Assembly (NCBI GenBank): GCA_028751875.1
Contig: CM054140.1
Span: 50,833,714 to 50,897,713, forward strand
Reading direction: 5' to 3'
From: Rapana venosa
Taxonomy: Eukaryota; Mollusca; Gastropoda; Neogastropoda; Muricidae
DNA length: 64,000 nucleotides
Below the pieces are notes generated by a model. The model ran no database searches, was not told the DNA's origin, and was given only the letters and a program-made list of their open reading frames with translations. A program made the translations under genes and the position numbers. Below, in pieces: positions 53,640 to 63,288 of the stretch; within the stretch, counting starts at the first letter, position 1, and every line of letters begins with the position of its first letter.

Positions 53640-54662
53640 AGTTCACAATTCATCAAGGAACTCTACTCGAAGGCCACCAGTGCAGTACTCGTACAGGGCA
53701 CGGTAGGGGAATGGTTCCGTACCTCAGTTGGGGTCCGACAGGGATGTCTGCTGTCGCCGACACTATTTAACATTTTCCTCGAACGCATCATGACTGACGC
53801 CTTGGAAGACCACACAGGAACAGTCAGCATTGGAGGGCGAACAATCACCAACCTCAGGTTTGCCGATGACATTGACGGTCTGGCAGGAAATGAAGAGGAA
53901 CTGGCCAACCTAGTGAAGAAACTGGACGAAATATCCTCACAATACGGCATGGAAATCAGTGCCGAGAAAACCAAGCTCATGACAAACAGTGCCCAGCCAA
54001 TCACCACCAAGATCACTCTCAACGGAAAAGAACTGGAGACAGTTGACCATTTCAAGTACCTTGGAGCCATCATAAGTGAGGAGGGATCGAAGACCGAAAT
54101 CCTAGCAAGAGCGGCACAAACAGCAGCAGCAATGGCAAGACTGAAGACCATATGGAGAGACAGAAACATCCCTCTCGGAACCAAGGTAAAGTTACTAAAC
54201 GCGCTAGTCACCTCAATCATGCTTTACGCATGTGAGGCATGGACATTAAACGCAGACCTACAAAGGAGGATCCAAGCAGTAGAAATGAGATGCCTCAGAA
54301 GGCTCCTTGGCATCTCATACAAGGACCATGTCACCAACAATGAAGTCCGCAGAATGATCACTCAACAGGTGCGGGACTATGAAGACCTACTGACCACGGC
54401 GAAAAAGAGGAAACTCAGATGGTATGGGCACGTAACACGCTCAGAAGGACTTGCAAAGACCATCCTGCAAGGAACAGTCCAGGGGAAGAGAAGACGGGGC
54501 AGACAGAGGAGAAAGTGGGCCGACGACATCCGTGATTGGACAGGGGAGGACTTCAGTGTCACCCAGGCACTTGCCCACGACCGCGCTAAGTGGAGCCAGC
54601 TGGTCCACCGTTCGTCCACCATGCAGCGCCCCCACGACCCTGGCGGGTTACGGGACCAGTGA
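53628..54662 (+). CDS. RTE-like reverse transcriptase, C-terminal 330 residues, intact frame
   Basis: The element's own codons start at about 53,653; the Met at 53,628 is in flanking DNA. Visible in order: IKELYSKATSAVLVQGTVGE, motif B GVRQGCLLSPTLFNIFLERI, motif C NLRFADDIDGLAG with the catalytic Asp pair, motif D YGMEISAEKTKLM, motif E FKYLGAIISEEGSK, the thumb LNALVTSIMLYACEAWTLNA, RRLLGISYKDHVTNNEVRRM, then KRKLRWYGHVTRSEGL, QGKRRRGRQRRKWADDIRDW and a terminal RDQ stop. Motif A and the whole endonuclease are missing through 5' truncation, so it cannot act by itself. It is close to the element at 28,290-31,700 (subfamily B). Confidence 0.92.
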   Translation: MLEFSSQFIKELYSKATSAVLVQGTVGEWFRTSVGVRQGCLLSPTLFNIFLERIMTDALEDHTGTVSIGGRTITNLRFADDIDGLAGNEEELANLVKKLDEISSQYGMEISAEKTKLMTNSAQPITTKITLNGKELETVDHFKYLGAIISEEGSKTEILARAAQTAAAMARLKTIWRDRNIPLGTKVKLLNALVTSIMLYACEAWTLNADLQRRIQAVEMRCLRRLLGISYKDHVTNNEVRRMITQQVRDYEDLLTTAKKRKLRWYGHVTRSEGLAKTILQGTVQGKRRRGRQRRKWADDIRDWTGEDFSVTQALAHDRAKWSQLVHRSSTMQRPHDPGGLRDQ

Positions 54663-54692
54663 ACAGTGAACAGTGAGTGAGTTCACAATTCA
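53640..54692 (+). mobile_element. Young 5'-truncated RTE-like LINE with 13-bp target duplication
   Basis: A 1.03-kb insertion (53,653-54,679) flanked by the exact repeat AGTTCACAATTCA at 53,640-53,652 and 54,680-54,692. It begins within the reverse transcriptase and ends with 7-bp CAGTGAA repeats. Its frame is uninterrupted, unlike all other RTE-like copies here, so it is the youngest. Confidence 0.93.
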
Positions 54693-55469
54693 AACTTGTT
54701 TACAACAAGGAATGGCGGTTAGCTAAAATTTAGGACTGGCACATTGTGTACAACTTACGCCTTACAATCTACTACTACTTAATAATTATGAGCTGTTTTA
54801 TTGATCTAAATAGAGTTTATTACACATGTTCTTCAATCGCACAATAATTATGATTTATTAAAGATTCCTTAAATAAAAATTAGAACTGCTTTTCTAGCAG
54901 TTAATATTTGAATACATACAGTACCTATACCAATAGACGAAAAATATTGATTTACAACAAAATAGAGAACTCTCATTGTGGTTGAAATGAATCGAGTCAA
55001 GATCAATACTTCAACAATCATATCCATGAATATGATCAAACAATATGACTTAATAAAGTTATTATTATTGATTTTCTTTGCTAGATCAGACCAACGCTCA
55101 CATTTAAGGGAGATAACTCAGGCCGTATTATTGAATGACTAAAAGAATTATTTAGACAACATTCAGAATATTGGAAAATAAACTTATTTAGATAATATAC
55201 TAAATATAAAAATATAAATATATCCTAAGCATAATGACGGTTTACATAGAGAGTTGAGAAAACTGAATCTATATTGACCACAAGGCTAGTATCGGTTTTG
55301 CTCTTTGGATCTAAGTTAAGCACAACAATGACAGTTTACACAGAGAGTTGAGAAAACTAAATATACATTGACCACAAGGCTAGTATCGGTTTCGCTCTTT
55401 GGATCTAAGTTAAGTGTAGCCGTGTGTCCACTCGGCTACACAAAGATATCAGAATAGTCATTTCCAGCA
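54693..55469. repeat. AT-rich spacer with a 94-bp tandem duplication
   Basis: 55,231-55,324 and 55,325-55,414 are two copies of one segment (TTTACATAGAGAGTTGAG, GACCACAAGGCTAGTATCGG, CTCTTTGGATCTAAGTTAAG). The remainder is AT-rich and unrecognised. Confidence 0.85.
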
Positions 55470-56545
55470 TGCACTCACTCACTCACTCATCCCTTGGTCG
55501 GGACGACCGTTGCGTACCCGCACGGACGCTGCAAGTGGACCGCCAAATGGTTCTGTCCTGGGCTGCTTTCAGGAGGTTTGGTACAGTGAGGCCTGTCCAC
55601 TCCTTGATGTTGGATATCCAGCTTTTGCGTGGTTGTCCCTGCCTCCTTGCTCCTTCCACCATTCCCTGCAGGACTGTCTTTGACAGGCTGTTATGCCTTG
55701 TTGTGTGGCCAAACCATTTCAGTTTCCTCCGTTTGACTGTATCTAGCAATGGTTCTTGTTTGCCAGCCAGTGCCTCGATCTGCTGCCAGACGTAGTCATT
55801 GGTTTTACGGTCTCTGTAGGTGATGTTCAGGATCCGCCTGAGGCACTTCATCTCAAAGGCTTGAATGCGACGTTCTAAATCGGCAGTAAGTGTCCATGCT
55901 TCACAGCTGTACAAGGCAATGGATGTGACGAGTGCCTTGTAGAGTCTGACCTTAGTGTGGGTTCTGATGTTGTGGTTTCTCCACACTTTCGCCAGCTTAG
56001 TCATGGAGGAGAGTGCCACAGCAAGTCTGATCTTCACCTCTTGTGTGCTCGTGCCTTCTTTGGTGATGACTGCTTCAAGGTACTTGAAAGTTTCCACCTC
56101 CTCTAGTGTCTCACCACTCATCTTGATGCTGGTGGGAGTGGTCGGTGTGGTACTGTTCACTAGGATCTTGCTCTTTTCCGTGCTGATCTCCATACCGTGG
56201 GCATTGGCTGATGTTTCCAGTCTGGTGATGAGATCCTGGAGTTCTTCTTCACTGCGGCCCATGAGATCAATATCGTCTGCGAATCGAAGATTGCAGACTG
56301 GCCTTCCTCCTATTGTGATTGTGGTCTTGAAGTCAAGGAGGGCCTCTTGCATGATGTTCTCCAGGAACACGTTGAAAAGAACGGGGGATAGCGGGCAGCC
56401 TTGTTGGACTCCAACTGAAGTCCGGAAGAACTCCCCGATTTCTCCACCCATGAGGACTGCACTGTGGGAGCTGTCATACAGCGCCTGGATGACTTGAATC
56501 AGGTCCTCGTCGAAGTTATAGTCTCTCACCCAAAAAGCTGCAAAT
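55470..56545 (-). mobile_element. 5'-truncated RTE-like LINE (subfamily C)
   Basis: Read leftward from about 56,540 to a (GAGT)n tail at 55,490-55,470. It starts inside the reverse transcriptase, after motif A (VRDYNFDEDLIQVIQALYDS). No clear target duplication was found. It lies against a coiled-coil ORF1 remnant at its 5' side. Confidence 0.88.
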
Positions 56546-56556
56546 TGTCTCTTCAT
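55483..56556 (-). CDS. RTE-like reverse transcriptase, C-terminal 350 residues, intact frame
   Basis: One open frame of 357 codons. Visible: GVQQGCPLSPVLFNVFLENI (motif B), NLRFADDIDLMGRSEEELQD (motif C), HGMEISTEKSKILV (motif D), FKYLEAVITKEG (motif E, with the usual Gly after Leu changed to Glu), SIALYSCEAWTLTADLERRI, RRILNITYRDRKTNDYVWQQ, KRRKLKWFGHTTRHNSLSKT, and the end TQRSSRPRDE. The first dozen residues (MKRQFAAF) probably come from the flank. Motif A and endonuclease are missing. It is about as far from subfamily A as from subfamily B. Confidence 0.9.
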   Translation of the reverse strand: MKRQFAAFWVRDYNFDEDLIQVIQALYDSSHSAVLMGGEIGEFFRTSVGVQQGCPLSPVLFNVFLENIMQEALLDFKTTITIGGRPVCNLRFADDIDLMGRSEEELQDLITRLETSANAHGMEISTEKSKILVNSTTPTTPTSIKMSGETLEEVETFKYLEAVITKEGTSTQEVKIRLAVALSSMTKLAKVWRNHNIRTHTKVRLYKALVTSIALYSCEAWTLTADLERRIQAFEMKCLRRILNITYRDRKTNDYVWQQIEALAGKQEPLLDTVKRRKLKWFGHTTRHNSLSKTVLQGMVEGARRQGQPRKSWISNIKEWTGLTVPNLLKAAQDRTIWRSTCSVRAGTQRSSRPRDE

Positions 56557-56738
56557 GAGAAATTTTCTAGTCTGTCTGTGTCTGTTTTCAGTCGTTCCAC
56601 TTTTGTCTTCAGTTCTTGGATGGTGTCACACAGTTGTTGGACCTCCTTTCTGTTTTCATTCCTTTTTCCAAACAGATGGTGAATGTCTTCTGTCATGTCT
56701 GTGCGGTTAGAACAGTTTTCTTTGGCATTGTTTGACAT
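56556..56738 (-). pseudogene. Coiled-coil fragment of a LINE ORF1-like protein, piece 2
   Basis: 61 codons: KRNENRKEVQQLCDTIQELK then TKVERLKTDTDRLENFS. The heptad pattern and the ending RLENFS (usually followed by RR.N in LINE ORF1 proteins) suggest the end of a coiled coil just ahead of the RNA-binding part, which is missing where the subfamily C LINE begins. A similar coiled-coil piece on the same strand lies at 60,850-60,603, across the L2 element. Confidence 0.5.
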
Positions 56739-56879
56739 TTGATATATTTCAATTTATAATTTTATTCATTTGATATTTATTTTCAAAATTTCATTGACTG
56801 ATGATATGTGTTTACCGGATTGTGCTTGTCTTTGCGACCCTTCATACTTGACCCTGCTGCAGCCTGAAAATTTTCACGT

Positions 56880-57430
56880 GATTCACGATCCAAAACCACT
56901 CCCTCCACCACTGCTCTGTGTTTCTCACTCCACTGCAATGACTCTGACTGTAACAGACTTGAAAGCTTTTTCCTCACGTGGTTTCCACCACATGCAAAAT
57001 CGACTCCGAGAGCACATTGTAAACCTTGGAATTCACTGCAGCAAAACCAGAAGAGGAACACGTGCGGGCATACGTCATCAACTGCAGCGTGATTCCCCGA
57101 CATCTGCCTCCCCCCCTCACTTCTGACGTCACTACCGCAACAACTGTTACCAGCCACAACACTGCCTCGCTTTCTGGTCCTCCACCTGTTTCAACATTTG
57201 TGTGTGACTCTGACTACATTGGTTCTATCCCTAACGTGTGTCATGATCTGCATGAGACTCTAAATCCCCCGACTGCTCCAGTTCTTTTACCTTCTTCCAC
57301 ACCTGACTCACAATCCAAACTATCTGCTTCCACTGTACACATCTCTACCATCACCCTCATCCTGTTCCTCAGATAGTCATAGTCACTCACCACCGTCTTC
57401 TCCAACCTCTCTGCCTCCCTCAAACCTTCT
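56880..57430 (+). CDS. L2-like LINE 5' reading frame
   Basis: Frames 56,770-57,126 and 57,026-57,376 cover this part. The first includes FSSRGFHHMQNRLREHIVNL and GIHCSKTRRGTRAG, the basic RG-rich end often seen ahead of the endonuclease in L2-like elements; the second is Thr/Ser/Pro-rich with no known domain. I cannot tell which frame is the real one or where it starts. Confidence 0.4.
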
Positions 57431-57434
57431 CCAT

Positions 57435-58355
57435 ATGTGTCTACTAAACACGCCATCTGTCTGCCCTGATGGCAAAGCCGACTTCATTTCTGATTTTATT
57501 TCTGATTACAACATAGATCTAACTTTTCTTACAGAAACTTGGCTAAAACCACTATGCCACGAACCAAAGATAAAACAGCTGACTCCACCTGGCTACAAAA
57601 CTCTTTCTTTCCCCCGACTCTCCCGTGGAGGTGGCATTGCCATCGTCTACAAAGACACTCTGCTTCCAGCTCTGTCTATCTGTCACTCACTTCCGTTTTC
57701 ACCCGAATCTTTCGAAGTCTGCGAACTCAACCTCACCTTACCTGGCCACTCTGTTACTTTCTGTTGCCTTTACCGTCCGCCTCCCAACCGTAGAAACAAT
57801 TTGACATCTTCAGTTTTCCACCAAGAGTTTCAGTCACTCCTTGACTATTACAGCCTTTCTCTAAAAAAAAATATCATTCTTGGGGACTTTAACTACCACG
57901 TCGACAACCAGTCATCTCCTGATGTCAAGCGTCTTTCTCTTTCTTTGTCAAATCACTCTCTTTCCCAGCTGGTAAACGAACCAACACACAGATCAGGCCA
58001 CATTTTAGACTGGCTTATTACCGATATTTCACAAGGTCTAGTCACATCTCAGTCTGTATCTGTCACTGACGAACTGCTCTTTGATCATTCTGCCTTTCTT
58101 TTCTTTCTCAACATTGCAAAGCCTATCAGAAACAAAAAGTGCATTACCCGTCGCAACCTCAAGGCCATTGATATTCAAACTTTCCTTTCTCAAGCTGTTG
58201 AACGCCTATCACAAACCCCTGACCATTCTGACCCTTCTAAGCACTACAATACCGTCCTCAGCCAACTCCTTGATGAGCATGCTCCTCCTACTGACCATCT
58301 CCTGCCTGATAGACCATGTGCACCATGGTACAACCATGACATCCTGGTCGCATAA
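57435..58355 (+). CDS. L2-like LINE endonuclease
   Basis: 306 codons. The apurinic-type endonuclease that nicks DNA to prime reverse transcription: ISDYNIDLTFLTETWLKP (catalytic Glu), RGGGIAIVYKD, LYRPPP, NIILGDFNYHVD (catalytic Asp and Asn), HILDWLIT, and LLFDHSAFLFFL, where the usual SDH reads FDH but keeps the Asp-His pair. A TAA at 58,353-58,355 interrupts the polyprotein; the next residues (RKRRQLERQWRKTK) continue in the same phase, so a single change separates it from the reverse transcriptase. Confidence 0.88.
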   Translation: MCLLNTPSVCPDGKADFISDFISDYNIDLTFLTETWLKPLCHEPKIKQLTPPGYKTLSFPRLSRGGGIAIVYKDTLLPALSICHSLPFSPESFEVCELNLTLPGHSVTFCCLYRPPPNRRNNLTSSVFHQEFQSLLDYYSLSLKKNIILGDFNYHVDNQSSPDVKRLSLSLSNHSLSQLVNEPTHRSGHILDWLITDISQGLVTSQSVSVTDELLFDHSAFLFFLNIAKPIRNKKCITRRNLKAIDIQTFLSQAVERLSQTPDHSDPSKHYNTVLSQLLDEHAPPTDHLLPDRPCAPWYNHDILVA

Positions 58356-59745
58356 CGCAAACGCCGGCAACTAGAGCGGCAATGGCGAAAAACAAAAACG
58401 GAAATAAACAAACAGCTTCTTCGTAAACAAATCAACAAAGTTAAAACCTTAATTCGTTCAGCAAAAACAAAGTATTGCTCTTCTCAAGTTCTCGATGCCA
58501 CGTCTATGAAATCTCTCTTTTCCCTCACATCCACGTTTCTTGGATCTGAGAGGGCTAGTCCTCTGCCTTCTATTCACGACCACTCTGAACTTCCTTCTAT
58601 ATTTTCTGCATTCTTCTCTGACAAAGTCCGCAACATTCGCTCCAGTTTGGATCATACTCCTTTCCAGCCTGCAGCTTCTGATCCCCAATTCTCTGGCACT
58701 CCTCTCCTTTCCTTTCATCCCGCAAGCGAGAAAGAAATCGAGCTAATTCTGAAAGGAATGACTATAAAATCATGTTATCTTGACCCCATATCTGCTTCTC
58801 TTTTTGTACAGTGCCTGCCACAACTTATTCCCACTATTACGAAAATAGTAAACTTATCTCTTGTCTCTGGAAATGTTCCTTCAGCTCTAAAAACTGCTAT
58901 AGTCACACCTCTACTCAAAAAGCATGACCTTGACCCCGACATTCTCAAGAACTATACACCTGTTTCCAACCTACCATTTATCTGTAAAGTCCTTGAAAAA
59001 GTAGTTCTAAAACAGCTCAACAGCCACCTTCTCTCCAACAGTCTCCTTCCTGCGTTTCAGTCTGCCTATCGCGTCAACCACAGCACTGAAACTACCCTTG
59101 CCCACACCTTCAACACACTTCTACTCGCTTCTGACTCAGGGAAAATCTCTCTTCTTACTCTACTCGACTTATCTGCAGCCTTTGACACTATTGACCACTC
59201 TATTCTTCTCTCCCGTCTTCAAAAAACATTTGGTGTTTCTGGTACAGCCCTTACCTGGCTTAGTTCATACCTTACTGACCTATTCCAGACAGTCACAGTA
59301 AACAAGATTCAGTCAGTACCTGCAAGATTGGAATGTGGAGTTCCACAGGGATCTTTCTGGGCCCTGTTCTTTTCACCCTCTACACTGCTCCACTGTCACA
59401 TATAATTAACCGCCATCAGATCAACCATCATTTTTATGCAGATGACTCTCAGATTCTAAGCAGCGACACCCCTGAAAATCTGCCTTCTCTCTTTACAAAT
59501 ATGGCCCACTGCTTTCAAGATATCCAAAATTGCATGATACAGAACAAATTACAGCTAAATGCAGATAAAACGGAAACCATGCTTGTAGGGACCAAACACA
59601 AACTCTCTTCCATCACAACAGCTTCAATACAACTTGGCAATGTATCAGCCCCTTTATCCACTGCTGTGAAGTATCTAAGGGTCATTTTTGACAACACATT
59701 CTCTATGCAAAAATTCATCACCAAGACCTGCCAGTCCTGCTTCTA
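58356..59745 (+). CDS. L2-like LINE reverse transcriptase, frameshifted
   Basis: From 58,356 to about 59,350 one phase is open: TAIVTPLLKKHDLDPDILKN, YTPVSNLPFICKVLEKVV, AFQSAYRVNHSTETTLAHTF, motif A LLTLLDLSAAFDTIDHSILL (about 59,155-59,215), YLTDLFQTVTVNKIQ and motif B CGVPQGS. A frameshift near 59,350 moves to the frame 59,333-59,752: GPVLFTLYTAPLSHI, motif C HHFYADDSQIL, KLQLNADKTETMLVG and AVKYLRVIFD (usually YLGV). The stop at 59,750 (CFYQ stop) precedes the remaining C-terminus ISAIRKYLSTDATSKLVTSL, which continues in broken form to about 60,270. Confidence 0.88.
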
Positions 59746-60356
59746 TCAATAACGGCGTATTAGTGCAATTCGAAAGTACCTGTCCACAGATGCAACATCC
59801 AAACTTGTCACTTCTCTCATTCTTTCACGTCTGGACTATTGCAATTCTCTGTTGGCTGGTCTGCCAGCATCATCAATTCAATCCCTTAAAAGTATACAAA
59901 ACTCTGCAGCTCGTCTAATCCTCAGAAAGAAAAAAATCTGAGCATATTACCCCTCTCTTGCAATCTCTCCACTGGCTGCATGTGCCACAGAGAGTAAACT
60001 ATAAGATCAGTACCCTCTGTTACAAATGTGTCCACAAAACAGCACCTGCCTACCTTTGTTAAATTCTTCACTTGTGCACTCCTTCTCATTCTCTCCGCTC
60101 TGCTGCAGATACCTTGTCCTTACGAATACCTAGATTCAACCAATCCACCATCGGCCGTCGCTCTTTCTGAATTTCTGGTCCATTGATGTGGAATGATCTC
60201 CCTCTCTCTCTCCGCCAAAAGCCTTCTTACGACACTTTTAAATCCAGCCTCAAGACATGTTTATGTCAAACCTAAGATTTTTCTCTCCTGCCTCATCTCA
60301 TACTTTTTCCCTGCCTTCAACAGCCAAGATTCTATTGCCCTGCCAGGATGTGTGAC

Positions 60357-60393
<37 letters not shown>

Positions 60394-60602
60394 CTTTATG
60401 ACTTGATGGAACTATTACTTGTCACTGGTTGTATGACTGTGTAAGAATGAGTTGAGTGCAAGCGCTTTGATTTGTCTCTGCAAGATATAGCGCTATATAA
60501 ACTCCATTTATTCTCTTCTTCTTCTTCTTCTTCTCTTCTTCTTCTTCTCTTCTTCTTCTTCTTCTTCTTCTTCTTTCTTATTATTTATTATTATTTATCT
60601 GT

Positions 60603-60855
60603 CACTGCTCCCGCCAGCTTCCTCTGATCTTTTTCTAGTCTGTCACATCTCAGATTGATTTCCTTACACTATTCTTTCACGTGCATCAGTTCGTTCTTTA
60701 TTTCGCCTACATCATTCCTGATTACATTGGTTTGTTCTGAAAACTGTTGCTGTATGGTTTTCATTATTGTATTCATCATTTCACTAGCATCACTTGTAGC
60801 ATTCATCACTGTGTCAGTTCTGTCTTTTGCATCTGACTGTCCATCAGTTGTACTG
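60603..60855 (-). pseudogene. Coiled-coil fragment of a LINE ORF1-like protein, piece 1
   Basis: Read leftward in one phase: DAKDRTDTVMNATSDASEMM, NTIMKTIQQQFSEQTNVIRN, DVGEIKNELMHVKE, one stop, then CKEINLRCDRLEKDQRKLAG. Heptad-like Leu/Ile/Val spacing and high charge suggest a coiled coil, as in the oligomerisation part of LINE ORF1 proteins. No start codon or RNA-binding part is visible. Piece 2 (56,738-56,556) could be its continuation, separated by the L2 insertion, or a second related copy. Confidence 0.45.
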
Positions 60856-61127
60856 GGTTACATGGATACCAGTAGCAGTATGTGGGGGAGGAAACCCCAA
60901 TAGAAAAAACCCCAAAACATATGGAGACTTGGAGAGGAGATTGGCGCCACCAAGGAATATCCTAAGCCCACAGAAAAAACATGAAAGACAAATGCAAAGC
61001 CAATACGATACCGGATCGGTCGAGGTCCGGGTTACCAACGACCGCGCTTTCCATTGATCAACACCAGGGTGGAAGTGACAAGTCAGCTACTTGAGTAAAA
61101 ACATTACTTAAGCTCCCTAGAGAACAA

Positions 61128-61930
61128 ATCACCATTGGTACATGGAACGTCCGTACACTCTACCAGTGCGGAAAAATCAAAGAACTAGAGTATGAGCTTA
61201 GCCGCTATAAATGGGACATTATTGGACTAGGAGAAGTGGGGTGGACAGGATTTGGTGAGACATTGACTGAAGAAGGCAACAAGATCTGGTACAGTGGCCA
61301 AGAGAAACATCACCAACATGGAGTGGCATTTATTGTCAGAAAAGAAGTCGTGGGGTGCATTATCAGCTGTACACCAGCTTCCAGCAGGATTATCAGCATC
61401 CGGGTGTCGGCCAAGCCCAAGAACATCAACATCATACAAATCTATGCACCATCATCTGACCATGCAGATGAAGAAGTAGAAGAATTTTATGAAGATCTTG
61501 AAGAGACCATTATGAAAATACCCAAAGAGGACATCATCATCATCCAAGGGGATTTTTAACACCAAAGTAGGTCCTGACTCTTACAACCATTGGGCCGGAA
61601 CAGTTGGTCAGTTTGGAACTGGAGAGACCGACTACAGGGGACTACGTCTGCTGGAGTTTGCCTGCACCCACAGACTTACCATTGCCAATACCCTCTATCC
61701 CCACAAGCAGTCAAGAAGGACAACCTGCCATGCGCCAAACGGCAAGATCCATAACCAAATAGATTTTATCTTAACACCACGGCGCTTCAAATCCAACATC
61801 AACAGAGCCAGAACAAGAACCTACCCTGGAGCTGACATAGACAGCGACCACGACCCTTTTGCTGCTGTATTCAAAATGAAGCTGAAGAAAAACAAGCAAA
61901 CCTGCAAACCACGTTCAAAATTTGAGTGGG
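61128..61930 (+). CDS. RTE-like endonuclease
   Basis: ITIGTWNVRTLYQCGKIKEL at 61,129 (metal-binding Asn), IIGLGEVGWTGFGETLTEEG (catalytic Glu), IWYSGQEKHHQHGVAFIVRK, INIIQIYAPSSDHADEEVEE and IIIIQGDF. An extra T in GATTTTTAAC (about 61,553) creates a stop at 61,557; after correction the text goes on with NTKVGPDSYNHWAG, RLTIANTLYPHKQSRRTTC, NQIDFILTPRRFKSN and GADIDSDHDPFAAVFKMKLK, where the catalytic Asp-His pair is intact (Lys in the copy at 27,570-28,230). This is the most complete endonuclease of the family in the window. No start codon is obvious; the first Met in this phase is at 61,236. Confidence 0.85.
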
Positions 61931-62400
61931 GCAAAATGAAGACCAGTGTCGAGGAGACTTTTAAGCTGTTGGGGGACTTTTTTCGACATTAAACCCCTTT
62001 TGGACAATGACATCAATGACCTCACCCAAAAACATTAAAGAGGGCGTCCGGAAACCCGCAGAGGAGGTACTGGTCGCAGAGGGAATAAAACCAGCCCCGG
62101 ACTACCATGAATCTTGGACCTCTGCGATACAAAAAGAGCATGAAACCCCAACCGGTATTCCAACCCTAAAGAATACCGGGAGGCCCAAAATCTTGTGAAG
62201 AATCAATGTTAAAGACCAGAGAGAAAGGGGATCAGTGATCCTGTGTGAGACGAAAAAGCAGAAAGTGGGCAACAGTAAAAAGGATACGAAAACCTGAAGA
62301 AAAACACAAAACCACTTTAAAACCAAAACATCAGTCATTTAAGACAGCTCCCGGAAACCCCCCTTACAGAAAGCAGCTGCATTGAAAAGGTGGTTGAGTA

Positions 62401-63288
62401 TTGTCAAAAACTTACAACTACCCAATACAACCCGACAAGAGCCCTAATAGAAGAGAAAACAGAACATCAAGAGCACCCTCGCCATTTCCTTTTCTGAGGG
62501 AAAAAATGGGGGAAGCCATCTGCAGCTTACCAGTAGGAAAGTCCCCAGGAGCAGACAACATACCAGCAGAGCTGCTCAAGCATGGTGGCGAAACAGTCAT
62601 CACACATGTTAAGCTATCTGTCAGAAGATTTGGGTGACAAAACAGTGGCCAACAGAATGGACACAATCACTCATCATACCCCTGCCCAAGAAGGGGAATT
62701 TAGCGCCAATGCCAAAACTATAGAACAATCAGCCTCATCAGCCACGCCAGCAAGATCATGCTCAAAGTTATTTTGAATCAACTCAAGGAGTCAGAAGAAC
62801 ACCTTGCAGAGGAACAAGCTGGGTTCAGGGCAGGCAGGAGCACAATCGAACAGATTTTTAACTGCCACGTCCTGATGGAAAAACATCTTCAACATCAGAG
62901 AGACCTGTTCCACAACTTCATCGACTTCAAGAAGGCTTTCGACAGAGTATGGCACGAAGGCCTGTGGCATCTCCTCAGAATGTTTGGCATTGAAGGACTA
63001 GTGCAAACCATTCAAGCACTATACAACACCGCAAGCAGTGAAGTCCTTCTGAACAATCGGGTCGGAGACTACTTCAAAACCACAGTTGGGGTCCGACAAG
63101 GATGCCTGTTATCTCCAGTCCTGTTTAATCTGTTCTTGGAAAACATTATGAGAGAGACCCTCCATGACTTCCACTTTACCATCTCCTTTGGGGGCCCGAC
63201 CCCTTTTAAAATTGCGGTTTGCGATGAAAATTTGACCTTATGGGCGGAAGAAACCGAGCTTTTCAAGATCTTCCCACCCCACTTTTAG
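62401..63288 (+). CDS. RTE-like linker end and reverse transcriptase
   Basis: Frame 62,401-62,637 holds KSPGADNIPAELLKHGGETV. After a frameshift, TLIIPLPKKGN-like residues appear in mixed frames near 62,670-62,700. Frame 62,758-63,288 gives LAEEQAGFRAGRSTIEQIFN, motif A FIDFKKAFDRVWHEGLW with the catalytic Asp, and motif B GVRQGCLLSPVLFNLFLENI. Motif C should follow near 63,220 but reads only AVCDENLTLW where FADDIDLMG is expected, because of stretched bases. The frame ends at 63,286. Confidence 0.82.

Larger units (their letters stand above)
56790..60600 (+). mobile_element. Nearly full-length L2-like LINE
   Basis: The element carries an ORF1/5' region, an apurinic-type endonuclease, a reverse transcriptase and a C-terminal region, then a 3' end with a TG run (60,359-60,391), AAGCGCTTTGATTTGTCTC, GCGCTATATAAACTCC and a tail of (TTC)n with a little (TTA)n at 60,510-60,595. 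The 5' boundary is uncertain (56,790-56,880). One stop, at least two frameshifts and later stops in the C-terminal part make it inactive. It is the reference for the 3' ends at 6,278, 33,510 and 43,845. Confidence 0.9.
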
